Source: Gammaproteobacteria bacterium (lineage in GTDB: Bacteria > Pseudomonadota > Gammaproteobacteria > JAHELT01). Taken from it: DNA of 35,959 bases. Below the pieces are notes generated by a model. It worked only from the letters and a program-made list of their open reading frames with translations, was not told where the DNA came from and did not search any database. Positions 18,319-29,222 of this stretch are shown piece by piece. Each line of letters starts with the position of its first letter. Within the stretch, counting starts at the first letter, position 1. A program made the translations under genes and the position numbers. The stretch spans positions 1 to 35,959 of the forward strand of contig JAOTYY010000008.1 in the NCBI GenBank assembly GCA_029861595.1, read 5' to 3'.

Positions 18319-19539
18319 ATGGCGCAGAAAGCACAATCGGGTCTGACCAATCGACGCGCATTTATGCGACGACTCGTCACAGTGAGCAGCGCGGCAATGG
18401 TAGGTGCGATGCCGTTGGCTGCTACGGCCTCCGCGCAGCGCCGCATCAGCAATATGCGCTTGTCCGCGACACGCGGCAAGACGCGGCTGGTGTTCGACCT
18501 GGACGGCCCTGTGCAACACAGTCTGTTTGCGCTGGATAATCCGGCGCGGCTGGTGATCGATGTCGAGGATGCGCGTTTTTCCGGAAGCTCGCCGGATGCC
18601 GGAAAGAGTGCGGTGATTCGGGGCATCCGCAAGGGCACCCGTCACGGTGACGATCTGCGCGTGGTGCTGGATCTGCAACGTCGCGTACGCGCCCAGAGTT
18701 TTCTGCTGAAGCCCGATGGTGAACGCGGCTACCGCCTGGTCGTGGATCTGCTTGATCCGAAAAAATCTAGTAAAAACAAAAATATACAAAAATTTTACGA
18801 AGAGAAACTGCGCGACGTGGTGGTTGCGATAGATCCGGGCCATGGTGGCCGCGATCCCGGCGCTACCGGCAAACATGGCACTCACGAAAAGATCGTTGCG
18901 CTGGCCGTTGGGCGCAAGCTGGCAAAGCTCATCAATCAGCAGCCAGGCATGCACGCGGTACTGATCCGCGACAAAGATCATTTTGTCAGTCTGCGCGAGC
19001 GTGTCAGACGCGCCCACGAAGCGCGCGCCGACATTCTCATTTCCCTGCACACGGACGCCTTTCGCGACGCGCGCGCCAAGGGTGCGTCGGTCTACGCCCT
19101 GTCACTGCGCGGCGCCAGCTCGGAAGCGGCGCGGCGGCTGGCCGATCGCGAGAACGCCGCCGATCTGCTGGGCGGCGTGTCGCTGAGAGACAAAGATGAT
19201 CTGGTCGCCTCGGTGTTGCTGGATCTCGCCCAGACCGCGACCATCGAGTCCAGTGTCGAGGTTGGCGGTCATATCCTGCGCAACATCAAACGCGTGGGGC
19301 GGGTGCACAAATCGCGTGTGCAGCAGGCGGGATTCACGGTGTTGAAAAACCCCGATATCCCCTCGGTGCTGATTGAAATGGCGTTCATCTCGAATCCGCG
19401 TGAAGAGAAAAAACTGCGCACCAGCGCTCATCAGCAGCAACTCGCCAAAGCCATCACCCATGGCCTGCGTACCTACTTTACGCAGAAAGCCCCGCCTGGA
19501 ACGCTGCTGTCGCAACAGCGCATGACGTCGGTGGGCTGA
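18319..19539 (+). CDS. amiC: N-acetylmuramoyl-L-alanine amidase (AMIN + Amidase_3), probable Tat substrate
   Basis: Twin-arginine leader (TNRRAFMRRLVTVSSAAMVGAMPLAATASA), AMIN-like domain, VVAIDPGHGGRDPGATG, SLHTDA, PSVLIEMAFISNPREE. Confidence 0.92.
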   Translation: MAQKAQSGLTNRRAFMRRLVTVSSAAMVGAMPLAATASAQRRISNMRLSATRGKTRLVFDLDGPVQHSLFALDNPARLVIDVEDARFSGSSPDAGKSAVIRGIRKGTRHGDDLRVVLDLQRRVRAQSFLLKPDGERGYRLVVDLLDPKKSSKNKNIQKFYEEKLRDVVVAIDPGHGGRDPGATGKHGTHEKIVALAVGRKLAKLINQQPGMHAVLIRDKDHFVSLRERVRRAHEARADILISLHTDAFRDARAKGASVYALSLRGASSEAARRLADRENAADLLGGVSLRDKDDLVASVLLDLAQTATIESSVEVGGHILRNIKRVGRVHKSRVQQAGFTVLKNPDIPSVLIEMAFISNPREEKKLRTSAHQQQLAKAITHGLRTYFTQKAPPGTLLSQQRMTSVG

Positions 19540-19630
19540 CTCGATCCACGACCCGGCTGATCCACGTGGCAAGTAGCAGGGCGCGTTCCAGGTACCAAAT
19601 AGGTGATGCGCAATAGCGCACCCTGCGTCA

Positions 19631-19654
19631 CAATCCGCAGTGAAAAGTGGATTG
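19631..19654 (+). promoter_or_regulatory. Hairpin just upstream of the mutL start codon
   Basis: caatccgc (19631-19638) pairs with gtggattg (19647-19654), with one G-U pair; ends 7 nt before ATG 19662. Confidence 0.35.
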
Positions 19655-19661
19655 TTACGGT

Positions 19662-21395
19662 ATGTCGATAAAGAAGCTTCCTGAGCGATTGATCAATCAA
19701 ATTGCGGCCGGCGAGGTAATCGAGCGCCCGGCGTCGATTGTCAAGGAACTGGTGGAGAACAGTCTCGATGCCGGTGCCAGCAGCATCGACCTGGACGTGC
19801 AGCGCGGCGGTGTGGAATCCATCCGCGTCCGTGATGACGGCGGCGGTATAGGCAGAAACGAACTGGCACTCGCCCTGGAACGGCACGCTACCAGTAAAAT
19901 CGCCTCGCTGGAGGATCTGACAGCCGTGCGAAGTCTTGGTTTTCGCGGCGAGGCGCTGTCCAGCATCGCCGCTGTGGCGCGCCTGCAGATCACCTCCCGG
20001 CAGGCCGCTGACGAGCACGCCTGGGTGTACCGCGACGGCGACATCGCGCCGGCCGCCGGTGGCCTGGGAACGCTGGTGGAAGTGCGCGACCTGTTTTACA
20101 ACGTACCTGCCAGGCGCAAGTTTCTGCGCGCCGAACGTACCGAAGCCGCTCACATAGACACGCTGATCAAGCGCACGGCACTGGGGCGGATGGAAGTTGC
20201 TCTGCGTCTGTCGCACAACGGCAGGCTAGTTCACGACCTGCCTGCCGCGCACGACGAAGCGGCCAGGCTTGGCCGGTTGGGTGAACTGTGCGGCGAGGCG
20301 TTCGTGAGCCAGTGTGTGCAGGTGAGATTCTCCACTTCGGGGCTCCAGGTATCGGGCTGGATCGCGCTGCCGACGTTTTCACGCAGCCAGCCCGACATGC
20401 AGTTCTTTCTGGTCAACCGTCGGGCTGTACGTGACAAGGTGCTGGTGCATGCGGCGCGGCAGGCGTATCAGGATGTGCTGTATCACGGCCGCCACCCGGC
20501 TTTCGTGCTTTTCATCGAGCTGGATCCGGCGCGCGTCGACGTCAACGTTCATCCGCAGAAACTCGAAGTACGGTTTCGGGACAGCAGTATGGTGCACGAT
20601 GGCGTGCGCCGCGCCGTTCACGGTGCACTGGCCGAGGTGCGACCGGGAACCTCCGTTCCGGATGCCGATGTGGTGCCTTTTCGAGTAGCGCAGGCGCCGC
20701 CGCAACAAAACGCGTTTACGCTGCCGGTGCGTGAGCAGGTCGCGCGGTATGCCGAGTTCGTCGCGCCGCAGGTGTCCGCCGCGGCCTCGCCCGTAACCGA
20801 TATGGACCAGGCGTGTCCGCTGGGAATGGCAATTGCGCAATTGCACGGGGTGTTCATTCTGGCCGAGAACGCTCATGGACTGGTGCTAGTAGACATGCAT
20901 GCGGCGCACGAGCGCATTACCTACGAACGGCTGAAAACGGCATTCGATTCCGACGACATCGTCGCGCAGCCGCTGCTGGTGCCGCAACTGGTGCAGGTAT
21001 CCGTGCAGGAGGCACAACTGGCGGACCAACAGGCGGACTATTTTGCCAGCCTGGGGATGCAGTTGCTTCGCAAAGGACCGCAGACGGTCGAGGTTCGGCA
21101 AGTGCCGGCATTGCTCCAGCACGCCGATGTGGAGCAGCTGGTCCGGGATCTGTTGGCGGATCTGCTCGAGCACGGGCGCAGCAACCGGTTACGCGAACAG
21201 CGCAACGAGGTTCTGTCCACCATGGCCTGCCACTGCTCGGTGCGTGCGCATCGTCGCCTCAGTCTGGACGAAATGAATGCGTTGTTGCGTGACATGGAGC
21301 GCACCGAACGCAGTGGCCAGTGCAACCATGGGCGGCCAACGTGGGTGCAGTTCAGCATCGAGGATCTCGATCGCCTGTTTCTGCGCGGACGCTGA
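19662..21395 (+). CDS. mutL: DNA mismatch repair protein MutL
   Basis: MSIKKLPERLINQIAAGEVIERPASIVKELVENSLDAG; GFRGEALSSIAAVA; C-terminal VLVDMHAAHERITYE, ACHCSVRA, GQCNHGRPTW. Confidence 0.96.
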   Translation: MSIKKLPERLINQIAAGEVIERPASIVKELVENSLDAGASSIDLDVQRGGVESIRVRDDGGGIGRNELALALERHATSKIASLEDLTAVRSLGFRGEALSSIAAVARLQITSRQAADEHAWVYRDGDIAPAAGGLGTLVEVRDLFYNVPARRKFLRAERTEAAHIDTLIKRTALGRMEVALRLSHNGRLVHDLPAAHDEAARLGRLGELCGEAFVSQCVQVRFSTSGLQVSGWIALPTFSRSQPDMQFFLVNRRAVRDKVLVHAARQAYQDVLYHGRHPAFVLFIELDPARVDVNVHPQKLEVRFRDSSMVHDGVRRAVHGALAEVRPGTSVPDADVVPFRVAQAPPQQNAFTLPVREQVARYAEFVAPQVSAAASPVTDMDQACPLGMAIAQLHGVFILAENAHGLVLVDMHAAHERITYERLKTAFDSDDIVAQPLLVPQLVQVSVQEAQLADQQADYFASLGMQLLRKGPQTVEVRQVPALLQHADVEQLVRDLLADLLEHGRSNRLREQRNEVLSTMACHCSVRAHRRLSLDEMNALLRDMERTERSGQCNHGRPTWVQFSIEDLDRLFLRGR

Positions 21396-21400
21396 AAGCA

Positions 21401-22336
21401 GTGGCAGACGCCAGCCCGCCGTTGCTGCTGATCATGGGCCCCACGGCAGCCGGCAAGACCGAACTCGCACTGCAGGTGGCAGAGCGCCTGGACGGCGAAA
21501 TCATCAGTGTCGATTCGGCGATGGTTTACCGGGGGATGGACATCGGCACCGCGAAGCCGAGCGCCACGGAACGCGCCCGGGTGGCGCACCACCTGATCGA
21601 TATCCTCCCGCCGCACGAGAGTTATTCGGCGGCGCGCTTCCGCGCCGATGCAATGCGTGCGATCGATGCGGTCCGGGCGTCGGGGCGGCTGCCCGTGCTG
21701 GTGGGTGGCACCATGTTGTATTTCGCGGCGCTGCAGCGTGGTCTGTCGTGGTTACCTGGTGCGGATGCCGGTTTGCGGGAACAGATCGCCTGGCGCGCCC
21801 GCGAGCTTGGCTGGGCGGCCTTGCATCGTGAGCTGGCGGCCGTCGATCCAGCGGCCGCACAACGCATTCACCCTAACGACCCGCAACGCATTCAACGTGC
21901 TCTGGAAGTCTGGCAGCTGACCGGTGTCCCGCTCAGCGAGCATCACCGCGCCGATCCACAGTCGCAACGCGGGTTGCGGACCGTAAAGATCGTGCTCAGC
22001 CCGCCGCAGCGCGAGCAGTTGCACGAGCGTATCGCGCAACGTTTCGACGCCATGCTGGAAGCGGGTCTGGTGGACGAAGTCGCGGCATTGCGTGACGATC
22101 CGCGTCTGACGGTGGACACGCCCGCTATGCGTGCTGTCGGCTACCGGCAGGTGTGGAATTACCTCGCTGGCGACTGGTCATACGGCAAAATGCGCGAGCG
22201 TGCCATTATCAGTTCCCGGCAGCTTGCCAAGCGTCAATTGACCTGGCTGCGGCGTGAGTCAGATGCCCGATGGTTTGGGTCTGCGGGTGCCGAGAGTGAG
22301 CGGATCGATGACTTTATCGACGCGGCGGTCGCGTAA
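21401..22336 (+). CDS. miaA: tRNA dimethylallyltransferase
   Basis: Likely GTG start at 21401 ([54 protein letters not shown]); WLRRE near the C-terminus. Confidence 0.93.
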   Translation: MADASPPLLLIMGPTAAGKTELALQVAERLDGEIISVDSAMVYRGMDIGTAKPSATERARVAHHLIDILPPHESYSAARFRADAMRAIDAVRASGRLPVLVGGTMLYFAALQRGLSWLPGADAGLREQIAWRARELGWAALHRELAAVDPAAAQRIHPNDPQRIQRALEVWQLTGVPLSEHHRADPQSQRGLRTVKIVLSPPQREQLHERIAQRFDAMLEAGLVDEVAALRDDPRLTVDTPAMRAVGYRQVWNYLAGDWSYGKMRERAIISSRQLAKRQLTWLRRESDARWFGSAGAESERIDDFIDAAVA

Positions 22337-22482
22337 TCGCGCCACGGCCGCGGCGAGCGGTGCCCCAATTGGCGAAAATCCGGGCATCTCCGCTTTGCCT
22401 CGAGCGGCTGTGCTACACTTCTAACGAATCGAGCACGGTGGTATCAGAAAAACATGCGCGCTGCAGAGTTAAGGAGAAAATC

Positions 22483-22728
22483 ATGGCAAAAGGGCAATCG
22501 TTACAAGAACCCTTCCTCAACGTATTACGCAAGGAACGGGTGCCGGTATCCATTTATCTGGTAAACGGAATCAAGTTGCAGGGTCAGATTGAATCGTTTG
22601 ATCAGTTTGTGGTGCTGCTGAAGAACAGCGTCAGTCAGATGGTCTACAAACATGCCATTTCAACCGTGGTGCCGGCGCGCCATGTCAAGCTAAGCGTGCC
22701 GCCCGAAGAGGGTGCCGATTCTGAGTAG
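22483..22728 (+). CDS. hfq: RNA chaperone Hfq
   Basis: ATG 22483 with [75 protein letters not shown]. Confidence 0.98.
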   Translation: MAKGQSLQEPFLNVLRKERVPVSIYLVNGIKLQGQIESFDQFVVLLKNSVSQMVYKHAISTVVPARHVKLSVPPEEGADSE

Positions 22729-22760
22729 CGTGATATGCCGGCAATGGCTGGAGGCGGCCG

Positions 22761-24095
22761 TTGTTTGAACGTCCGGATCGCGGCGAGCGCGCGATTCTCG
22801 TCTACACCCAGCAGGGGATTCGGCAAGCGGGTAGCAATGCCGAATTCGCCGAACTCGCGCGCAGCGCCGGTGCAATTGCAGTGTGCAGCGTGCGTGCGCT
22901 GCGCCAGCAACCCCACCCGCGCTACTACATCGGCATCGGTAAGGCTCGCGAGCTTGCCGAGTTGGTTGCAGACAACGCGGCCGACATCGTGCTCTTTGAC
23001 CGTTCCCTGTCGCCGGCCCAGGAACGTAACCTGGAACAGATTTTCAACTGCCGGGTGCTGGACCGTACCGCGCTGATTCTGGATATTTTTGCCCAACGAG
23101 CACGCACCCACGAAGGCAAGCTGCAAGTGGAACTCGCCCAGCTGCAGCACCTTGCGACCCGTCTGGTGCGCGGCTGGTCTCACCTGGAACGCCAACAGGG
23201 CGGTATCGGGCTGCGCGGACCGGGCGAGAAACAGCTGGAGCTGGATCGCCGGTTGCTGGGATTGCGTATCAAACAGATTCGCCGGCGCCTGCAAAAGGTA
23301 CGGCAGCAGCGCTGCCAGGGGCGGGCAGCGCGCCGCAAAGCGGAATTGCCGACCGTCGCGCTGGTGGGCTACACCAATGCCGGCAAATCGACGTTGTTTA
23401 ATGCCCTGACCGATGCGGCGGTGCTGAGCGAGAATCAATTGTTCGCCACGCTGGATCCAACGCTGCGACGTGTAACACTGGGCAACGGGCAGGCGGTGGT
23501 GCTTGCCGATACCGTGGGATTTATCAGCGATCTGCCGCACACGCTGGTGGACGCATTTCGCGCAACGCTGGAGGAGGTGCGCGAAGCGGATCTGCTGTTG
23601 CATGTCGTTGATGCCGCCGACGACGATCGTGACATGCGTTGCGACGACGTGATGCTGGTTTTACGCGAGATCGGTGCCGAGGAAGTGCCGCAACTGCTGG
23701 TGATGAATAAAATAGACCTCTGCAACGTTCCACCGGCACTGGAAATGGATGAGCACGGTATGCCAGTCCGGGTGTGGCTTTCGGCACATACCGCGAGCGG
23801 GCTCGACTTGCTGAAAAACGCACTCGCCCGGCGCTGCTCGCAGGAGCGCCTGCGCGGTTGTCTGAAACTGTCTTCGGGCGACGCGCGGCTCAGGAGCTGG
23901 CTGCACAGCCATGGCGCCGTGTTGGCAGAAGAATTCGGCGACGACGGCGAGTGGCTGCTGCGGCTGGACATCGACGCCGCAACCTGGCGTACACTGGCGA
24001 GGCGCGGCGGCGTCGCGGCGCAGGCGCTGGTTCCGGACAGGCGCGACGACCTTGCGACACGTACCGAAGCCCAATACAATGGTCGATTGCGTTGA
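22761..24095 (+). CDS. hflX: Ribosome-associated GTPase HflX
   Basis: TTG start LFERPDRGERAILVYTQQ; GPGEKQLELDRR; G1 GYTNAGKSTLFN; DTVGFI. Confidence 0.95.
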   Translation: MFERPDRGERAILVYTQQGIRQAGSNAEFAELARSAGAIAVCSVRALRQQPHPRYYIGIGKARELAELVADNAADIVLFDRSLSPAQERNLEQIFNCRVLDRTALILDIFAQRARTHEGKLQVELAQLQHLATRLVRGWSHLERQQGGIGLRGPGEKQLELDRRLLGLRIKQIRRRLQKVRQQRCQGRAARRKAELPTVALVGYTNAGKSTLFNALTDAAVLSENQLFATLDPTLRRVTLGNGQAVVLADTVGFISDLPHTLVDAFRATLEEVREADLLLHVVDAADDDRDMRCDDVMLVLREIGAEEVPQLLVMNKIDLCNVPPALEMDEHGMPVRVWLSAHTASGLDLLKNALARRCSQERLRGCLKLSSGDARLRSWLHSHGAVLAEEFGDDGEWLLRLDIDAATWRTLARRGGVAAQALVPDRRDDLATRTEAQYNGRLR

Positions 24096-24205
24096 GTCGG
24101 CAGGATAGCATCACAGCAGATTCCTTCCACAGCACCGGCAGCACGCTATAAGCTACACCGCCGCTCAGAGTAATCAACAACCTTAAATGTTTTATGGAGT
24201 ACGTC

Positions 24206-25363
24206 ATGGCCTGGAATGAGCCGGGTGGTGATAACCGGGACCCCTGGGGGAATCGTAACGACAAGGGGCCACCGGACCTGGACGAAGTTCTGCGTAAATT
24301 CCAGAGCCGACTCAGTTCCCTGTTCGGCAAAGGTGGAGGATCCTCCGGCGGAGCCGGTGGTGGTGGTGGTGGCAAAATGGGCGCAATGAGCGGATCGCTC
24401 ATTGCCATCATCGTGCTGCTGGTCCTCGCCTACGGCAGCTTTTACACCATCGAGGCCCCGGAGCGCGGCGTGGTGCTGCGTTTCGGCGAGTTTCAACGCA
24501 CCTCCACGCCAGGTCTGAATTTCCTCATTCCCTGGCCGGTCGAACGTGTGTTCAAAGTGAACGTGGACCAGAACCGCTCGCACCGTCTCGCCAGCCAGGC
24601 GATGCTGACCCAGGATGAGAACATCGTCGATATCGATCTGGCCGTGCAATACAACGTCAAGGCGGCCGATGAATTCCTGTTCAATGTGCGCGACCCGGAT
24701 GCCACGGTTCAGCAGGTTTCGGAAAGCGCGATTCGCGAAGTAGTGGGTGCCAACGACATGGATTTCATCTTGAAGGAAGGTCGCGAAAATGTTGCGGAAG
24801 AAACCCTGCTACGCATGCAGCAGGTTCTCGACGATTACCGTACCGGGATTAATGTCACTACCGTCAACCTCGAGAGCGCACAGCCGCCCGAAGCTGTGCA
24901 AGCAGCCTTTTCCGACGCCAATAAGGCGCGCGAGGACAAAGAGCGCTTTATCAATGAAGCCGAAGCCTACTCGAACGGTGTTATCCCGAGTGCACGCGGC
25001 GATGCGCGACGTTTCCTGGAAGAAGCCAAGGCCTACAGGACGCGCGTGGTGAAATCGGCGGAAGGTGAATCGCATCGATTTCTCGCGCTGCTCAAGGAAT
25101 ACGAAAGAGCCCCCAAAGTCACACGTGACCGGCTGTACCTGGAAACCGTCGAAAGCGTGCTGAGCAGCACCAGCAAAATCATGATCGACGTCGAGGGAGG
25201 CAACAATATAATGTACTTGCCGCTGGAAGCCATGCTGCGGAATCAAGGCCCGGCAACATCCGGTGCGCCGGGAAGCCGCGATACCACCAGATTCGTAACC
25301 AGCGAAAACGACACCATCAGTGGGTTTGACAGCGATAGCCGTTCACGAGGGTCCCGCCAATGA
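24206..25363 (+). CDS. hflK: FtsH protease modulator HflK
   Basis: ATG 24206 MAWNEPGGDNRDPWGNRNDKGPPDLDEVLRKFQSRLSSLFG; glycine-rich stretch, TM segment, SPFH domain. Confidence 0.95.
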   Translation: MAWNEPGGDNRDPWGNRNDKGPPDLDEVLRKFQSRLSSLFGKGGGSSGGAGGGGGGKMGAMSGSLIAIIVLLVLAYGSFYTIEAPERGVVLRFGEFQRTSTPGLNFLIPWPVERVFKVNVDQNRSHRLASQAMLTQDENIVDIDLAVQYNVKAADEFLFNVRDPDATVQQVSESAIREVVGANDMDFILKEGRENVAEETLLRMQQVLDDYRTGINVTTVNLESAQPPEAVQAAFSDANKAREDKERFINEAEAYSNGVIPSARGDARRFLEEAKAYRTRVVKSAEGESHRFLALLKEYERAPKVTRDRLYLETVESVLSSTSKIMIDVEGGNNIMYLPLEAMLRNQGPATSGAPGSRDTTRFVTSENDTISGFDSDSRSRGSRQ

Positions 25364-26226
25364 TCCGCACTTATGCTGTCGTAATTCTGCTGGCCGTCGT
25401 CGCGGTGATCGCGTCGTTGTTCGCTTTCACGGTCAGTGAGACCGAACGTGCACTGGTACTCGCTTTCGGCAAGATCCATCGTGCCGACTACGAACCCGGG
25501 TTGCATTTCAAGAACCCGGTGTACACCGTGCACAAATTCGATGCGCGGATTCTCACGCTGGACACGCGTCCGGACAGAGCGCTGACCAGCGAAAAGAAAA
25601 ATGTAATCGTCGACTCGTTCGTGAAGTGGCGTATCCGCGATACTGCTGAGTTTTTCAAGAAAACCGGAGGCGACGAACGGCGAGCGCTCGCCCTGCTGTC
25701 GCAATTCGTCAAAAAAGGTGTGCTCGATTCAATCGGCAGAAGAACCGTTACAGAGGTGATTTCCGGTGAGCGTGCGGCATTGATGGCGGAAGTGAAACGG
25801 GGCGCTAGTGAAGCCGCAAACGAATTGGGAATAGACGTCGTCGATGTGCGGATCAAAAAAGTGGAGTTTCCACCGGACGTGAATAATTCGGTCTACCAGC
25901 GTATGGAAAAGGAACGCGCGACAGTGGCCAAGACGTTTCGGTCCGAGGGCGAGGAGCTTGCCAAGGGTATCCGCGCCGATGCGGAACGCCAACGCGAGGA
26001 AATTCTTGCCGACGCCTACAGCGAGTCACAACGCGTGCGCGGCGAAGGCGATGCGGTTGCCGCGGAAACCTATGCCCAGGCGTACGGGAAAAATAGCGAG
26101 TTCTACACTTTGTATCGTAGTCTGAATGCCTATAGCCGCGCGTTCTCCAATCGCAACGACATATTGATATTGAAGCCGGACTCGGAATTCTTCCGCTATT
26201 TTAATGATCCGATGGGTAACCAATAG
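25360..26226 (+). CDS. hflC: FtsH protease modulator HflC
   Basis: 4-bp overlap with hflK; TM segment plus SPFH domain, ending in FYRSLNAYSRAFSNRNDILILKPDSEFFRYFND. Confidence 0.94.
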   Translation: MIRTYAVVILLAVVAVIASLFAFTVSETERALVLAFGKIHRADYEPGLHFKNPVYTVHKFDARILTLDTRPDRALTSEKKNVIVDSFVKWRIRDTAEFFKKTGGDERRALALLSQFVKKGVLDSIGRRTVTEVISGERAALMAEVKRGASEAANELGIDVVDVRIKKVEFPPDVNNSVYQRMEKERATVAKTFRSEGEELAKGIRADAERQREEILADAYSESQRVRGEGDAVAAETYAQAYGKNSEFYTLYRSLNAYSRAFSNRNDILILKPDSEFFRYFNDPMGNQ

Positions 26227-26256
26227 CGCGCAAACGCACTATATTCGCACGATGAC

Positions 26257-26282
26257 GGGCGGTTCGATGACCGCCCTTTTTT
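26257..26282 (+). terminator. Rho-independent terminator after hflC
   Basis: GGGCGGT-TCGATG-ACCGCCC followed by TTTTTT. Confidence 0.85.
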
Positions 26283-26359
26283 CTGTGGAATTTGCCCGGA
26301 GTCGTCATCCCCTGCGCGCCACACAGGCTAAACTCGTAACAGTTTGAGATTGTCACGAT

Positions 26360-26545
26360 ATGTGGGTTGACGTGCTGACCGCGATTTCGCTGTTTCTGGT
26401 ACTGGAAGGATTGTTTCCGTTTCTCAACCCGAACGGATTCAAACGCAGCATGGCGCAGATTCTGCAGATCCCGGACATGGGTTTGCGCCTCGTCGGGTTT
26501 GCGAGCATGGCCCTTGGCGCGTTACTCCTGTATGTGGTGCGTTGA
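26360..26545 (+). CDS. DUF2065 family (YjeT-like) small membrane protein
   Basis: 61 aa, two hydrophobic segments (VLTAISLFLVLEGLFPFLNPNGFKRSM...LVGFASMALGALLLYVV); conserved position between hflC and hisZ/purA. Confidence 0.85.
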   Translation: MWVDVLTAISLFLVLEGLFPFLNPNGFKRSMAQILQIPDMGLRLVGFASMALGALLLYVVR

Positions 26546-26583
26546 TGCCGTGATGCGGATCGCGATAGTCGAGGTTCGTGGTA

Positions 26584-27756
26584 ATGAACACTAACCGCTG
26601 GATGCTGCCGGACGGTATCGCCGAGTTACTGCCTCCGGAGGCAGCAGCCGTGGAGCGCATGCGCAGGCAGATTCTGGATTTGTATGCCAGTTGGGGCTAC
26701 GAACTGGTGGAGCCGCCACTGGTCGAGTACCTCGAATCGCTGCTGACCGGCATGGGCCGTGAACTCGACATCCAAACGTTTAAGCTGGTCGACCAGCACA
26801 ACGGCCGCAGTATGGGAGTTCGCGCGGATATCACACCACAGGTGGCGCGCATCGACGCGCATCGCCTCAACCGGGATGTGCCGACCCGTTTGTGCTATAT
26901 CGGTCCGGTGCTGCACGCGCGCGGCGATGAATTCGGCGGCAATCGCAATCCGCTGCAAGTCGGTGCGGAGTTGTACGGCCATACCGGCATCGAAAGCGAT
27001 CTGGAGTCGATCGAACTGCTGCTCGCCACGCTTTCCGCGGCCGGCCTGCAGGAAATCTATCTGGATCTCGGGCACGTCGGCATTTTTCACGGGCTGGCGG
27101 CGTACGCAGGGCTGACGGAACCGGAAACCAGTGAGCTGTTCGCCATGCTGCAACGCAAGAGCTCAACCGAGATCGACGAATACGTGGCAGCGCTCAGTAT
27201 CGCGCCCGAGCATCGGGAGTTGCTGTCGCAGCTGATATTCCTGCATGGGCCGCGTGCCGTGCTGCAGGACGCGAAACGACGCTTTGCCGGCACCAGCGGC
27301 ACGGTGCTCGCCGCGCTGGACTACCTCTCCGAAGTCGGTGACACGGTAGCGAAACGGTATCCTCAATTGACCGTGCATTACGATCTGGCGGAGTTTCGTG
27401 CTTACGATTATCAGACCGGCCTGGTGTTTGCGGCCTATCGCGAGGGTTTCGGACAAGAAATTGCCCGTGGCGGCAGGTATGACGACCTGGGTGAGGTTTT
27501 CGGTGTGGCGCGTGCAGCGACGGGATTCAGTACCGACCTGATGTTGCTCGCCGAAGTCGGCCAGAGGCAGAGGCCGGAACGCATTTACGCAGCCCATGAA
27601 GGTGGTCCCGAACTGGACGCTGCCGTGCTCACGCTGCGCGAGCAGGGCCGCTGTGTGGTCAGAGAATTGCCGGGTCAGCGCGGCGGTGCCGCGGAAATGG
27701 ATTGCGACTTTCTACTGGTACGCCAGGACGGGCAATGGCAGATCGTGCCACGATGA
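26584..27756 (+). CDS. hisZ: ATP phosphoribosyltransferase regulatory subunit HisZ
   Basis: MNTNRWMLPDGIAELLPPEAAAVERMRRQILDLYASWGYELVEPPLVEYLESLL; HisRS-like fold, RADITPQVARIDA; conserved next to purA. Confidence 0.93.
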   Translation: MNTNRWMLPDGIAELLPPEAAAVERMRRQILDLYASWGYELVEPPLVEYLESLLTGMGRELDIQTFKLVDQHNGRSMGVRADITPQVARIDAHRLNRDVPTRLCYIGPVLHARGDEFGGNRNPLQVGAELYGHTGIESDLESIELLLATLSAAGLQEIYLDLGHVGIFHGLAAYAGLTEPETSELFAMLQRKSSTEIDEYVAALSIAPEHRELLSQLIFLHGPRAVLQDAKRRFAGTSGTVLAALDYLSEVGDTVAKRYPQLTVHYDLAEFRAYDYQTGLVFAAYREGFGQEIARGGRYDDLGEVFGVARAATGFSTDLMLLAEVGQRQRPERIYAAHEGGPELDAAVLTLREQGRCVVRELPGQRGGAAEMDCDFLLVRQDGQWQIVPR

Positions 27757-27759
27757 TGA

Positions 27760-29079
<1,320 letters not shown>

Positions 29080-29222
29080 ATGTCATCGGCGCAGTGCTCA
29101 CCGAGGACTGAAGATGGACAATCCTCTGCAATTCGGCGGCGCTGGGCATTTCGATGTTCTGGTTTTCCACACCGTGAACCGCACTATTTGTCACGCGGCG
29201 ACTACCGGGTGCCCGAGCCGTG

